DNA of 61,382 nt from an uncultured Prevotellaceae bacterium (GTDB lineage Bacteria; Bacteroidota; Bacteroidia; Bacteroidales; Bacteroidaceae): assembly GCA_900316475.1 (NCBI GenBank), contig ONDA01000014.1, positions 1-61,382 of the forward strand, read 5' to 3'. The notes under the pieces are model-generated. The model saw nothing but the letters and a program-made list of their open reading frames with translations, did not search any database and was not told where the DNA came from. This document shows, one piece after another, positions 41,830-51,811 of the stretch; position 1 is the first letter of the stretch, and each line of letters starts with the position of its first letter. The position numbers and the translations under genes are program-made.

Positions 41830-44800
41830 TTACATTCCCAGATTTCCGCCTTTGTTCTGGTATTGACGGAAGATTGATTCAAGTTGTTGTTCGTACTTCA
41901 CAGCTGACTTCTCGTCTGCTTCGCCAGCCAGTTGCGCCAGGAGTTCCAGAATGTAGAGGTGTATCTGGCAGTCCTGCTGAGAGCCGGCGAACTGCATGGC
42001 GTTGAGCGAGCAGTACCAGCGCATATACTGCGACGACTTCGTCCAAAGCTCGTCAAGCAACTGCTTAGCCTTTGCCTTCTGGCCGACGGCGATGTAGGTA
42101 CGCACCATATCGAGCGAACCGCTGGAAAAGTCGGCAGGCACGTTGTAGGTGGGAATCTCCTTCTCCGACAAGGCCAGTATCTCGGCGGCCTTGTCTGTCT
42201 TGCCCTCGGCTGTCAGGTTGGCTGCCAACTGCGACAGCAGGCGGCGGTGGGTGTAGCACATGCGCATGACGGTCTCGTCGAGGTAGATGCCTTTCTGGGC
42301 CACATTACCGAACTTATAGCGCTTGGTGACGTTCTCGTAGGTCTTCTCCGTGTCGAAGGTCTTCAGACCGGTGCCCTTCGTGGTGAACGGCGTGATGCGG
42401 TTGGCTAGTCCCTCCTGCACGAAGTTGTCGCCGAGGTTCATGTAGTTCTCTGAGCCTACAGTGAGTGCCACGTAGATGGGACGCTCCCAGTTACACTGGT
42501 CTATCATCTCGAGCATCATCAGGTCGCCTTTGTACAGGGCGCTCTTGCCCTTGAGCGAGATGACCATGCGGTCGGGGATGGAGTCGCCCTGGAGCATCAT
42601 GCCCGAGCGGCGCACGGCTTCCTTGTCGATGGTCATATAGACGGTGTCGGTAGGTATGACGTGGAAGTCGCTGTTCGTTGAGCGCACCCAGTATTTCAGC
42701 ACGTTCTTCAGCTCGAAGGGTTCGTCACCCCACATCTTGCGTGCCTCCTCGGGATTCTCCTCGTAGAGCTGCAGCACCTGTTGCTTCAGGTTTGGCTCTA
42801 CCTGCACGTACTCGTTCGTGCCGGCGCAGTATTCGATACGTTCCCACGAAATGGGTACTGAAGGCGAGTCGTAGGCCGGACGCTTCATCTGGTCGATATA
42901 CCAGTCGGTCTGCAGATAAGAGAGGTTGCAGACGCGGGCATCGGTACGCACGCCCTCGGTGTCCTGGTTGTACCACAGGGGGAAGGTGTCGTTGTCGCCG
43001 TTGGTGAAGATGATGGGGTTACCCTTTTCCTGCAGCGTCATGAGGTAGTTCTGACCGAAGTCGCGGCAGGTATAGCGGCCCGAGCGGTCGTGGTCGTCCC
43101 AGGTCTGCGAGGCCATCTGGATGGGAACGAGGAGACAGGCGAGGCCAACCAAGATGGAGAGACCCACCCCCAGCCCCTCCCTTTGATGGAGGGGAGTAGA
43201 TTGTTCTGCTGCAGAAGTATTTACTCTCCGCCCTCCAGGGAGGAGTCGGAGGAGGGTCTCCCACAGTGCTGCCACACCCATGCCGCACCAGATGGCGAAG
43301 GCATAGAACGAGCCGGCATAGGCGTAGTCGCGCTCACGTGGTTGTACCGGTGTCTGGTTCAGGTAGACCACGATGGCAAGACCCGTCATGAAGAACAGGA
43401 AGAAGACGACCCAGAACTGCTGGATGCCCTTCTGGCCCTTCTTCATCGACTGCCAGAACAGGCCGATGAGACCGAGCAGCAGCGGCAGACAGTAGAACAC
43501 GTTGTGACCCTTGTTCTCCTTCAGCTCGTCGGGCAGCATCGACTGGTCGCCCAAGCGGGCATTGTCAATGAACGGTATGCCTGTCAGCCAGTTGCCGTGC
43601 TCCAGTTCGCCGTGGCCCTGGATGTCGTTCTGACGGCCGGCAAAGTTCCACATGAAGTAGCGCCAGTACATCCAGTTGCACTGGTAGCTGAAGAAGAAGC
43701 GCAGGTTCTCCCACTGCGACGGCATTTTCACCATCATCGACTCGCCACAGCGGTCGTAGGGGATCTCTGTTCCGCTGATGTCGCCCATCCACGACTCGTA
43801 GTCGCGGGTATGACCGGCATCGTACATACGCGGGAACAGCATATTCTGTGCGTACTTGTATTCATCCTTCGTGCGGACAACGAAGTAAGAGTCCTTCTCG
43901 TCCTTCGAAGCCTTCTCCTTACGCTGCCAGACGGGTTTGCCCGTCGACATGACGGGACGGCAGACGTTGCCATCCTGCTCCAAGGCGACCTGTGAGGTGT
44001 AAGCCTGACCGTAGAACAGCGGGCGCTGGCCATACTGGTCGCGGCCTAAGTAGTCGCCCAGGGTGAAGATGTCCTCTGGCGAGTTCTGGTCCATCGGCGG
44101 GTTGGCATCCGAGCGTATGACGATGACGGCATACGTGGAGTAGCCTATCATCAGCATCAGCATACAGAGCAGGGCTGTGTTCTTCAGGCGCGGTGATACC
44201 ACGGCCACGCGCTTCGTCTCGCCCGAAGGCAGTATGCGGCGGTTCAGCACGAACCACAGGACTGCCAGCACAATGACGCCGATGATGAAGGCCGACCAGC
44301 CATAGCCGTAGAACGGTATGCCCAAAAGGGCTACCGACAGCATAAAGGCAATGTTCTGGCGCTTCCAGTTCGTTTCGGTAGCATTCTGCGTCTCATAGAT
44401 AGCCCAGATAGTTGCTGCGGCCAGACAGAGGATATAGACGTAGAGACCGGTGTTGAACGACATACCGAGCGTGTTGACAAACAGCAGCTCGAACCAGCCG
44501 CCGACGGTGATGATGCCTGGTACGACGCCATAGAGCACCACGGCCACTAAGGCGAACGAGACGAGCAGGGCCACCAACGACCCCTTGGCGTTGGCATTGG
44601 GGTAGCGCTTGTAGTACCACACCAGCACGATGGCCGGCAGACAGAGCAGGTTCAGCAGGTGAACGCCGATAGACAGACCCGTCATATACATTATCAGCAC
44701 CAGCCAGCGGTCGGCATGCGGCTCGTCGGCATGGTCCTCCCATTTCAGTATGAGCCAGAAGACGACAGCCGTGAAGGCCGACGAATAGGCATACACCTCG

Positions 44801-45231
44801 CCCTCGACGGCTGAGAACCAGAACGTGTCGCTGAACGTGTAGATCAGCGCACCCACCATGCCCGCAGCCTCGATAGCTATGAGCTTGGCCGTGGTCAGCT
44901 CGTCCCACTTGTTGATAAGCAGCCGTCGCGTCAGGTGCGTGATACTCCAGAAGAGGAACAGGATACACGTCGCCGAGAGCAGGGCGCTCATCGTGTTCAC
45001 CCAGTAGGCCACCTGTGTCGGGTCACTGGCAAACTGCGAGAAGAGATTGGCCGTCAGCATGAAGAACGGTGCCCCCGGTGGGTGTCCTACTTCCAGCCTG
45101 TAGCCAGTGGTAATAAACTCCGGACAGTCCCAGAACGAGGCCGTCGGTTCGATGGTGGAACAATACACGAAGGCGGCTATCAGGAACGCTAACCAGCCGC
45201 AGACGTTGTCCACGATTCTAAATTGTTTCAT
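41830..45231 (-). CDS. DUF2723-family membrane protein (glycosyltransferase-like) with in-frame palindromic insert
   Basis: Large polytopic protein, 1133 aa. The N-terminal DUF2723 domain (CSTIEPTASFWDCPEFITTGYRLEVGHPPGAPFFML) recalls the protein O-mannosyltransferase/ArnT-like superfamily, with the conserved WDCPE and GHPPG motifs. About a dozen membrane helices fill residues 10-370 and 590-720. A large soluble C-terminal part (about 720-1133) ends in TPR-like helices (AKAKQLLDELWTKSSQYMRWY). It is believed to transfer sugars from lipid donors on the outer face, but no substrate is known. Residues 658-691 (LLRLLPGGRRVNTSAAEQ and on to GLGVGL) are encoded by palindromic element C and lie in a loop before the hydrophobic SILVGLACLLVP. 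Confidence 0.88.
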   Translation of the reverse strand: MKQFRIVDNVCGWLAFLIAAFVYCSTIEPTASFWDCPEFITTGYRLEVGHPPGAPFFMLTANLFSQFASDPTQVAYWVNTMSALLSATCILFLFWSITHLTRRLLINKWDELTTAKLIAIEAAGMVGALIYTFSDTFWFSAVEGEVYAYSSAFTAVVFWLILKWEDHADEPHADRWLVLIMYMTGLSIGVHLLNLLCLPAIVLVWYYKRYPNANAKGSLVALLVSFALVAVVLYGVVPGIITVGGWFELLFVNTLGMSFNTGLYVYILCLAAATIWAIYETQNATETNWKRQNIAFMLSVALLGIPFYGYGWSAFIIGVIVLAVLWFVLNRRILPSGETKRVAVVSPRLKNTALLCMLMLMIGYSTYAVIVIRSDANPPMDQNSPEDIFTLGDYLGRDQYGQRPLFYGQAYTSQVALEQDGNVCRPVMSTGKPVWQRKEKASKDEKDSYFVVRTKDEYKYAQNMLFPRMYDAGHTRDYESWMGDISGTEIPYDRCGESMMVKMPSQWENLRFFFSYQCNWMYWRYFMWNFAGRQNDIQGHGELEHGNWLTGIPFIDNARLGDQSMLPDELKENKGHNVFYCLPLLLGLIGLFWQSMKKGQKGIQQFWVVFFLFFMTGLAIVVYLNQTPVQPRERDYAYAGSFYAFAIWCGMGVAALWETLLRLLPGGRRVNTSAAEQSTPLHQREGLGVGLSILVGLACLLVPIQMASQTWDDHDRSGRYTCRDFGQNYLMTLQEKGNPIIFTNGDNDTFPLWYNQDTEGVRTDARVCNLSYLQTDWYIDQMKRPAYDSPSVPISWERIEYCAGTNEYVQVEPNLKQQVLQLYEENPEEARKMWGDEPFELKNVLKYWVRSTNSDFHVIPTDTVYMTIDKEAVRRSGMMLQGDSIPDRMVISLKGKSALYKGDLMMLEMIDQCNWERPIYVALTVGSENYMNLGDNFVQEGLANRITPFTTKGTGLKTFDTEKTYENVTKRYKFGNVAQKGIYLDETVMRMCYTHRRLLSQLAANLTAEGKTDKAAEILALSEKEIPTYNVPADFSSGSLDMVRTYIAVGQKAKAKQLLDELWTKSSQYMRWYCSLNAMQFAGSQQDCQIHLYILELLAQLAGEADEKSAVKYEQQLESIFRQYQNKGGNLGM
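43159..43260. repeat. palindromic element C inside the DUF2723 gene
   Basis: 102 bp, exactly 34 codons. Ends GAGACCC (43159-43165) / GGGTCTC (43254-43260) are perfect inverted repeats. Arms continue as CCCCCAGCCCCTCCCT-N6-GAGGGGAGTA on the left and TACTCTCCGCCCTCC..GGAGGAG on the right. The left arm is nearly identical to the right arm of element B in rsgA. Translated without a stop. Confidence 0.85.
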
Positions 45232-45449
45232 CCTAAAAAAGATCTTTTTTAACGTTAAATTTCCATTTTGCCCGCAAAGTTACAAATAATCCCTTTAACA
45301 GACAAACAATTCAGATAGATTAACGTTCACCAAAAGCTGCGTGTGAAAAAATACAAGACTCTCGTGAAAAATCCTCGCGCGCGTTACACACCAAACTTCC
45401 TATGGAGGTAAGACATCATAGGAAAAAGAAGAATGTGGGGATTATCCGC
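45232..45449 (-). promoter_or_regulatory. promoter of the DUF2723-deacetylase unit and non-coding spacer
   Basis: TAACTTTG (complement of 45275-45282), 20-nt spacer, TTTG (complement of 45303-45306): full consensus. The remaining spacer to 45449 shows no gene and only a short CGCGCGCG tract near 45377. Confidence 0.7.
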
Positions 45450-45902
45450 TTACAGAAACATACCCGCGCCGTAGATGAGGATGACGTAGCGCACGATCTT
45501 GCCTGCGGTGACGGCGAGGAAGGTGATGAGCAGGTTGGCACGCATCAGCCCCAAGAGGACGGTGATGGCCGACCCGATGACTGGTACGAAGGCGAAGAAG
45601 CCCATGAGGGCACCGCGACCCGCCATGAACCGCTCGGCACGCTCCATGTCGCGCTGCTTGACATTCAGGTAACGCTCAAACCACTCCGTCTTGCCCATGT
45701 GCCCTACCCAGTAGTTGACCATCGACCCGATGACGTTGCCGATAGTGCCGTAGAGGGCTAAGAACCACGGGTCGAGTCCTGCCGCCATAAGTCCTACCAT
45801 GACGGCCTCGCTGCTGAAAGGCAGTACGCTGCCGGCCAGGAGTGAGGCAATGAACATGCCCGTGTAGCCGTAGCCCGTCAGAAACTCAATGATGGTATCC
45901 AT
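45450..45902 (-). CDS. VTT-domain (YqaA/DedA-like) membrane protein
   Basis: A 150-aa membrane protein of the YqaA branch of the DedA/VTT family, beginning FLTGYGYTGMFIASLLAGSVLPFSSEAVM. The family's conserved glycine/acidic pattern and GNVIGSMVNYWVGHMGK follow, then a second half-helix pair FFAFVPVIGSAITVLLGLMR. Relatives act in lipid scrambling or transport of undecaprenyl phosphate. Its start overlaps the preceding gene by 25 bp, so it is the last cistron of the rlmL-like/purD operon. Confidence 0.88.
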   Translation of the reverse strand: MDTIIEFLTGYGYTGMFIASLLAGSVLPFSSEAVMVGLMAAGLDPWFLALYGTIGNVIGSMVNYWVGHMGKTEWFERYLNVKQRDMERAERFMAGRGALMGFFAFVPVIGSAITVLLGLMRANLLITFLAVTAGKIVRYVILIYGAGMFL

Positions 45903-46819
45903 AGGTTGATGGCTGTCAGAATGAGCGCTGTGGCGCAGATGACGTAGAAGGCAATATTTGTGATGCGGGTGTTGGTGAGCGTCAGGAAGTGGGCTATCAG
46001 CGGTGCCGTGTTGATGATGAGCAGTCGCAGCAGGAAGTCGTAATACTGCGGCAGCAGGAAGAGGGCTACCGCTGCGACAATCGTTATCATCGTGAACAAG
46101 CCGTAGAACTGTCGTATGCGTATACGATCTGCCGAACTGTTACGCCAGAAGTGGACGATGCCTGTCAGAGCCAGCAGGACGATGAAGACAGCCGTCAGCA
46201 GCTGGTTGAGCGTCATCTGACTGTAGTCCGCTACCGGCTGCAGGCTGTACAGTGCGCCGAAGTGTGCTTTCACCACGCTGAAGTGTTGGAAGTAGATGAT
46301 GAAAGGCGTTAGCATCCAGTAGGGCGTCGCGATGCCGATGATGGAGGCAGCAAGGGTGCGCCAACTCAGCGACGAGAGGTGGATAAAGCAGCCGATCCAC
46401 AACAATGGTACTACCCATAGCACCTGCACGCAGGCCAGGCTGGCCAGTCCGGTACAGAGGAAGGCATAGAACGTCAGCCCTGCCGCCTGCTTGTCCTGGT
46501 AGGTGTGGAACAGCAGGATGTAGGTGGTGATGATACAGAGCGAGACAAAACCACCGGAGAACGAGCTGAAGAGGAAGTTGGCAGCACAGGTGAGTATGGC
46601 GAAGCTGCTCGACACCGAGCGGCTGTAGATGCGTATCAGGGCGTTGCCGTTGTTCAGCTCCACCATCAGAAATGTCGACAGCAGAAAGCACGCCAGCTGT
46701 AGCCACAACTGTTGCTGCAGCAATCCGCCAGCTAGCCAGACGGCGACGGCATAGACCATCACCGCCGGCAGTGTAAGGCGGCTTTGGGTCACACGGTTCT
46801 GTGTGCGCTTGATTTTCAT
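45878..46819 (-). CDS. polytopic membrane protein of unknown function
   Basis: A 313-aa protein with about nine or ten hydrophobic segments from residue 17 on (LPAVMVYAVAVWLAGGLL, LQLACFLLSTFLMVEL, SLCIITTYILLF, FYVICATALILTAINLW). The pattern and the position next to purD match a Bacteroidales-wide membrane family (DUF6427-like), to which I can assign no function. It starts 1 bp after the purD stop and overlaps the VTT gene by 25 bp, so translation is likely coupled. An N-terminal basic stretch (MKIKRTQNRVTQSR) suggests the start faces the cytosol. Confidence 0.75.
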   Translation of the reverse strand: MKIKRTQNRVTQSRLTLPAVMVYAVAVWLAGGLLQQQLWLQLACFLLSTFLMVELNNGNALIRIYSRSVSSSFAILTCAANFLFSSFSGGFVSLCIITTYILLFHTYQDKQAAGLTFYAFLCTGLASLACVQVLWVVPLLWIGCFIHLSSLSWRTLAASIIGIATPYWMLTPFIIYFQHFSVVKAHFGALYSLQPVADYSQMTLNQLLTAVFIVLLALTGIVHFWRNSSADRIRIRQFYGLFTMITIVAAVALFLLPQYYDFLLRLLIINTAPLIAHFLTLTNTRITNIAFYVICATALILTAINLWIPSLSF

Positions 46820-48106
46820 TTACAAGTCCTGACCGATGTCGCGACGGAAATACTTGTCGGTAAACTGGATTTTCTGAGCTTCGGTGAATGACTTCTGCAA
46901 GGCTTTGGCCTTGTCCTCGCCGTAGGAAGAAACAGCGATGACGCGTCCGCCGTTGGTCACCACCTCGCCATCCTTCAGTGCTGTACCGGCGTGGAAGACA
47001 ATACTGCCCTCTACCTGATCGATGCCCGTGATGGGGTAGCCCTTCTTGTAAGCCTCGGGGTAGCCGCCGGAGACGAGCATGACACAGACAGCAGCCCGCT
47101 CGTCGAATGCGATGTTGTGCTGGTCGAGGTTGCCCTCAGCCACACCCTCGAACAGGTCGACGATGTCGCTCTTCAGACGCAGCATGACGGTCTCTGTCTC
47201 TGGGTCGCCCATGCGGCAGTTGTATTCAATGACGTAGGGCTCTGGCTCTGCGCTTGGCGTATTGGTGCGGTTGATCAGTCCGAAGAAGATAAAGCCCTTG
47301 TAGTCAATGCCTTCTGCTGCCAGTCCCTCGACGGTAGGACGGATGATGCGGTCTTCCACCTTCTGCATCCACTCCTTCGTGGCAAAGGGAACGGGTGAGA
47401 CGCTGCCCATGCCGCCGGTGTTCAGACCCGTGTCGTGCTCGCCGATACGCTTGTAGTCCTTAGCCTCGGGCAGGATCTTGTAGTGCTGACCGTCGGTCAG
47501 TACGAAGACGGAGCACTCGATGCCGCTCATGAATTCCTCGATGACGACACGGCTGGAGGCGTTGCCGAACATACCGCCGAGCATCTCCTTCAGTTCATTC
47601 TTGGCTTCGTCCAGTGTAGGCAGGATGAGCACACCCTTGCCTGCGCACAGGCCGTCGGCCTTCAGAACGTAAGGGGGTTCCAGAGTATCCAGAAAAGCCA
47701 GACCCTCTTCCTGGTGCTCGCCGTCGAAGGTCTCGTAGCGTGCGGTAGGGATGTTGTGGCGCTGCATGAAAGCCTTGGCAAAGTCCTTGGAGCCTTCGAG
47801 TACGGCACCGGCTTTCGACGGGCCTATGACGGGGACATTCGCTGTGCGCTCGTCCTGCTTCAGATTGTCGTAGATGCCCTTCACCAGCGGGTCTTCTGGG
47901 CCGACGACCACCATATTGATGCCTTTCTCAACAACAAACTGCTTGATGGCTTCGAAGTCGTCGGCCTTCATGGCCACGTTTTCGCCGCAGTTGCTGGTGC
48001 CGGCGTTACCTGGAGCGATATACAGTTTCTCACACTTCTCTGACTGAGCGATTTTCCATGCGAGGGCGTGTTCACGGCCGCCGCTGCCTAAAAGTAGTAT
48101 TTTCAT
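46820..48106 (-). CDS. purD: phosphoribosylamine-glycine ligase
   Basis: GAR synthetase, second step of de novo purine synthesis, joining 5-phosphoribosylamine and glycine with ATP, 428 aa. The N-domain starts [22 protein letters not shown], followed by [15 protein letters not shown] and [20 protein letters not shown]. The ATP-grasp region has [18 protein letters not shown] and [15 protein letters not shown], with the metal/ATP residues in [14 protein letters not shown]. The full expected length is present. It is 4 bp downstream of the S9 peptidase gene in the same operon. Confidence 0.98.
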   Translation of the reverse strand: MKILLLGSGGREHALAWKIAQSEKCEKLYIAPGNAGTSNCGENVAMKADDFEAIKQFVVEKGINMVVVGPEDPLVKGIYDNLKQDERTANVPVIGPSKAGAVLEGSKDFAKAFMQRHNIPTARYETFDGEHQEEGLAFLDTLEPPYVLKADGLCAGKGVLILPTLDEAKNELKEMLGGMFGNASSRVVIEEFMSGIECSVFVLTDGQHYKILPEAKDYKRIGEHDTGLNTGGMGSVSPVPFATKEWMQKVEDRIIRPTVEGLAAEGIDYKGFIFFGLINRTNTPSAEPEPYVIEYNCRMGDPETETVMLRLKSDIVDLFEGVAEGNLDQHNIAFDERAAVCVMLVSGGYPEAYKKGYPITGIDQVEGSIVFHAGTALKDGEVVTNGGRVIAVSSYGEDKAKALQKSFTEAQKIQFTDKYFRRDIGQDL

Positions 48107-48110
48107 AACC

Positions 48111-50264
48111 TTATTTTAAATAATCTTCAAAGTACTGTGTGATGCGCTCATGCAGATGTACACTGGCATGACCGCGCATGTTGTGCTCCTCGCCGGGATA
48201 GGCAAAGAAGTCGGGCTGCGTGCCAGCCTTGATGCAGGCATCGAGGAACGAGAGGCAGTGCTGGGGCACGACGGTGGGGTCGTTGTAGCCTGTGATAATC
48301 TGCAGCTTGCCCTTCAGGTTGCCAGCCTTGCTGATGAGGCTCGTTTTGGCGTAGCCCTCGGCGTTGTTCTCCGGCGTACCCATATAACGTTCGCCATACA
48401 TCACCTCGTACCATTTCCAGTCGATGACAGGACCTCCGGCGACGCCCACCTTGAAGACGTCGGGGTAGTTCGTCATCAGCGAGATGGTCATGAAGCCGCC
48501 GAACGACCAGCCGTGGACGCCTAAGCGGTTCATGTCGACGTAGGGTAGGGTGCGCAGGTAGTCTACGCCCTTCATCTGGTCCTGCATCTCTATCTGTCCC
48601 AACTGGTGGAACGTGGCCTGCTCGAAGTCGCGGCCACGATGCTGGCTGCCTCGGTTGTCGACGATGAACACGATGTAGCCCTTCTGTGCCATATACGTCT
48701 CCCACGGACGGCTGGCCCAGTGCCAGGAAGCCTGCACGTTGTTGGCGTGTGGCCCGCCGTAGACGTAGACCACCGTCGGGTATTTCTTCTCAGGGTTGAA
48801 GTCTGCGGGCTTCACCATTCTGTAATATAGGTCTGTCACGCCGTCGGCTGCCTTGATGCTGCCACACTCGAAGATAGGCTGCTGATAGCCGGTCCAGGGG
48901 TCTTCGGCCTCAAGGATGTTCGTGTGGCGTGGCGTCTTCTTCGTGATGTCTACAACATCGATGACGCGCGGTCTCGTCGGTGTGGTGTATCTGTCAATGA
49001 GGAGATTGCCCGATGACGACAGCTGGCCGTTATGTACGCCGTCCACCGTCTCTAACTGTTTGACAAGTCCCGTCATACTAACGCTGTAGAGGCGGTGGTG
49101 CAAGGGATGCTCCTTGTTGGCCTTGATGACGATGCTCTTCTGCTTCTTGTTGAAGCCCAATACCTCCATGACCACCCACTGTCCGCTGGTCAGCTGACGA
49201 AGCATCTGCCCGTCCTTATTATATAAATAAAGGTGGTTATAGCCGTCGCGTTGGCTCTGCATGATGAATTTCGTGTCGTCCCAAGGCAGGAACACGATGG
49301 GGTTCATCGGCTCCACATACTTGTCCGACGTCTCGCGGTAAAGTTCTGTCAGTCGTTTGCCCGTAGCAGCGTCATAGCTCACGAGCCGGCAGTCGTTCTG
49401 ACCGCGGTTCAGCTCGAACATATAGACGGTCTTGCTGTCAGGGCTCCACGCTATGTTGGTGAAGTAGCGGTCGGTAGGGTCGCCGGCATCCAGGTACACG
49501 GTCTTGTCTGCTGCCACGTCGTACACGCCGACGGTCACCTTGTGCGACGTCATGCCTGCCATAGGGTATTTGTCGGGTTCGTAAGCTGCCTCACGGGTGT
49601 AGATGTTTACCTGCGGATAGTCGGCCACCATACTCTGGTCCATGCGGTAGAAGGCCAGGTGCTGGCCGTCGGGGCTCCAGAAAGTGCCTTTCTCGATGCC
49701 GAACTCATTGCGGTGGACGCTCTGTCCGTAGACAATCTCGCGACTGCCGTCTGTCGTTAGCTGGCGCTTGTTGCCCTGACCGTCGACGACATACAGCTGG
49801 CCGTCCTCGACATAGGCCGTAGCCCGCGAGACGCTGTTCCAGTCGTTGGCCGTCTGACCAGAGATGCTGTCTTGCCACACCACCTTCTTCGCCTTGAAAT
49901 CCACGAGCAGGAAGGCTTTCTTGTTGCCTACAGCCACCAAGGGTTTGTCGGGATAGGGGAATGAGGCGTTCATCAAGTGCCGCACGTAGCGGTTGGCTTC
50001 TTCGTCGCTCCCTGCCCATTTGTTAATCTCGTTGAGGGTGAAGAGCCGTTGCTTCTTACCCGTCTTCGTGTTGATAGTGTAGCACTCCTCCACGTCAGTC
50101 TGTATCAGTTGGTCGCCCCACCATGTCAGCCACATATTCTTGGGCTGCATGTTGCGGAAATTCGTGCCGCCGTAGTTCAGGTCTTCCAGTGTGAAGAGCT
50201 TCTGTGCCATGATAGGGAGTGCGGTTAGTGCGAGAAGGGTTACCAGTGTCTTAATCCTCATCAT
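48111..50264 (-). CDS. secreted dipeptidyl peptidase IV-like S9B peptidase
   Basis: Exported serine peptidase removing N-terminal Xaa-Pro-type dipeptides, 717 aa. The signal peptide is [20 protein letters not shown] (cut before QKLF). A DPP IV-type eight-bladed propeller follows with the YxFxPDGxxLAFYR-like [17 protein letters not shown]. The hydrolase domain has Ser in [16 protein letters not shown], Asp in [12 protein letters not shown] and His in [16 protein letters not shown]. Start codons at 50264 and 50261 are equally possible. Both overlap the end of the rlmL-like gene. Upstream in-frame codons only re-read that gene. In asaccharolytic relatives such enzymes feed dipeptides to uptake systems. 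Confidence 0.92.
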   Translation of the reverse strand: MMRIKTLVTLLALTALPIMAQKLFTLEDLNYGGTNFRNMQPKNMWLTWWGDQLIQTDVEECYTINTKTGKKQRLFTLNEINKWAGSDEEANRYVRHLMNASFPYPDKPLVAVGNKKAFLLVDFKAKKVVWQDSISGQTANDWNSVSRATAYVEDGQLYVVDGQGNKRQLTTDGSREIVYGQSVHRNEFGIEKGTFWSPDGQHLAFYRMDQSMVADYPQVNIYTREAAYEPDKYPMAGMTSHKVTVGVYDVAADKTVYLDAGDPTDRYFTNIAWSPDSKTVYMFELNRGQNDCRLVSYDAATGKRLTELYRETSDKYVEPMNPIVFLPWDDTKFIMQSQRDGYNHLYLYNKDGQMLRQLTSGQWVVMEVLGFNKKQKSIVIKANKEHPLHHRLYSVSMTGLVKQLETVDGVHNGQLSSSGNLLIDRYTTPTRPRVIDVVDITKKTPRHTNILEAEDPWTGYQQPIFECGSIKAADGVTDLYYRMVKPADFNPEKKYPTVVYVYGGPHANNVQASWHWASRPWETYMAQKGYIVFIVDNRGSQHRGRDFEQATFHQLGQIEMQDQMKGVDYLRTLPYVDMNRLGVHGWSFGGFMTISLMTNYPDVFKVGVAGGPVIDWKWYEVMYGERYMGTPENNAEGYAKTSLISKAGNLKGKLQIITGYNDPTVVPQHCLSFLDACIKAGTQPDFFAYPGEEHNMRGHASVHLHERITQYFEDYLK

Positions 50265-51669
50265 CGTCGAATCTGTTACGTTTCTTAAAGGGTTTCCCCG
50301 TCTTTCCCGTCTTTCCGGGTTTGGCGGAATAGGCGGTCTTCCTCGACTTCCTGTCTTCGAAGACCTCGTGGCGATGGAAGGTGAACGAGCGGATGTCGGC
50401 ATCCTCGTTCTGTTCCTGCTCCTCTATGCGCTGCTTGAACTCACGGTGCTTCTTGAAGCGGTGCTTCTCGGCCATCTGGCGCTTCTCCTCGTCGGTCTTG
50501 ACGGCTCCGCCTTCTGAGCGGAACACCTTCATCTTGCCGTCGAACATCTGGTATTTGCGGAACTCACACTCCAGGGAGCCGTTGTAAAGAGGTATCTTGA
50601 TGGAGGGTTTCAGACCAATCTGGTCGAAGCACTCCTCGCGGTAGCTCAGCACCCAGGCGTCGTTGCCCGTGAACTCGTGCTTCAGGCGTTCGCCAATCAT
50701 GCGGTAGGTGCCTAACAGGTCGGGCGTAGAGATGCGCTCGCCGTAGGGCGGGTTGGTCACGATGATGCTCTTCTTAGCGGGCTGCTTGAACAGCTTGAAG
50801 TCCTGCTGCTCAATGGTGATGCTGGCCGTCAGTCCGGCAGCCTGTACGTTGTGGCGCGCGGTGTTCACAGCCTTCGGGTCGATGTCGTAGCCATAGAAAT
50901 GGCACGTCACGTCGTCTTTCTCCTGCTCTTCGCAGTCGTTATAGATACGGTCGAAGAGGTCGGCGTCGAAGTCGGGCCACTTCTCAAAGGCATACTCGTC
51001 GCGGAAGAGTCCCGGTGCCATGTTATGGGCAATGAGGGCCGCCTCGATAAGCAGGGTACCCGAGCCGCACATAGGGTCTATGAAATCGGTCTCGCCATGC
51101 CAGCCTGTCATGAGTATCATGCCAGCTGCCAGCACTTCGTTCAGCGGAGCCTCCATCGTTTCCTGACGATAGCCCCGGCGATGGAGTGACTCGCCGCTGG
51201 AGTCGAGTGAGAGTGTACACTTGTCCTCGGCGATGTGGATATTCAGGCGGATGTCGGGGTTAGCCACCGAGATGTTGGGACGGCTGCCCGTCTTCTCGCG
51301 GAACTGGTCTACGATAGCATCCTTCACCTTGTAGCTGACGAACTTGGAGTGGCGGAACTCCTCGGAGAAGACCACGGCGTCGACGGCAAATGTCTTGTCG
51401 TTGTCTAAGTACGCCGTCCAGTCCGTCTTGCGTATCTCCTCGTAGACGTCGTCGGCACTCTTGGCCTTGAAGTGGCGGATGGGTTTCAGAATCTTGATTG
51501 CGGTGTGCAGTTGGAAGTTAGCACGGTACAGCATCTCCTTATCACCTTTGAACGACACCATGCGTCGTCCTATCTGTACGTCGTTAGCCCCCAGCTGGGT
51601 CAGTTCTTTCGCCAATACAGGCTCTAAGCCCATGAAAGTCTTGGCGATGATTTCAAATGTTTGTTCCAT
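50251..51669 (-). CDS. THUMP-domain class I rRNA methyltransferase (RlmL-like)
   Basis: Likely 23S rRNA guanine-N2 methyltransferase, 472 aa. An N-terminal THUMP region (about 40-155, ending SRPNISVANPDIRLNIHIAED) is followed by a Rossmann methyltransferase domain with DPMCGSGTLLIEAAL (SAM site) and TNPPYGERI (catalytic NPPY). Residues past about 390 form a Lys/Arg-rich tail ending [10 protein letters not shown]. It corresponds to the RlmL half of E. coli RlmKL, without the RlmK part. The start at 51669 (MEQTFEIIAKTFMGLEPVLAKEL) is chosen. The longer frame crosses the promoter. First gene of the operon. Confidence 0.9.
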   Translation of the reverse strand: MEQTFEIIAKTFMGLEPVLAKELTQLGANDVQIGRRMVSFKGDKEMLYRANFQLHTAIKILKPIRHFKAKSADDVYEEIRKTDWTAYLDNDKTFAVDAVVFSEEFRHSKFVSYKVKDAIVDQFREKTGSRPNISVANPDIRLNIHIAEDKCTLSLDSSGESLHRRGYRQETMEAPLNEVLAAGMILMTGWHGETDFIDPMCGSGTLLIEAALIAHNMAPGLFRDEYAFEKWPDFDADLFDRIYNDCEEQEKDDVTCHFYGYDIDPKAVNTARHNVQAAGLTASITIEQQDFKLFKQPAKKSIIVTNPPYGERISTPDLLGTYRMIGERLKHEFTGNDAWVLSYREECFDQIGLKPSIKIPLYNGSLECEFRKYQMFDGKMKVFRSEGGAVKTDEEKRQMAEKHRFKKHREFKQRIEEQEQNEDADIRSFTFHRHEVFEDRKSRKTAYSAKPGKTGKTGKPFKKRNRFDDDED

Positions 51670-51727
51670 TAAAGATAAAAAACGTATTTCCTTGTATAAA
51701 AGTGGGCTATTGCCGGCTTTTCGACCG

Positions 51728-51759
51728 CAAAGATACAATAAAATCGAGACAACAGCAAA
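51728..51759 (-). promoter_or_regulatory. promoter of the rlmL-like operon
   Basis: TATCTTTG (complement of 51728-51735), 20-nt spacer, TTTG (complement of 51756-51759). The -33 box lies inside a perfect 14-bp palindrome GCAAAATATTTTGC (51755-51768), a possible operator. Confidence 0.7.
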
Positions 51760-51775
51760 ATATTTTGCGATTTTA

Positions 51776-51806
51776 TTTCTAAATTCGAAATAATTGTGTA
51801 ATTTTG
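51776..51806 (+). promoter_or_regulatory. promoter of the histidine kinase operon, leaderless-type
   Basis: TAATTTTG (51799-51806) ends 5 nt before the ATG at 51812, and TTTC (51776-51779) is a -33 candidate 19 nt away. It is divergent from the rlmL promoter, with the GCAAAATATTTTGC palindrome in between. Confidence 0.5.
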
Positions 51807-51811
51807 CGCTG

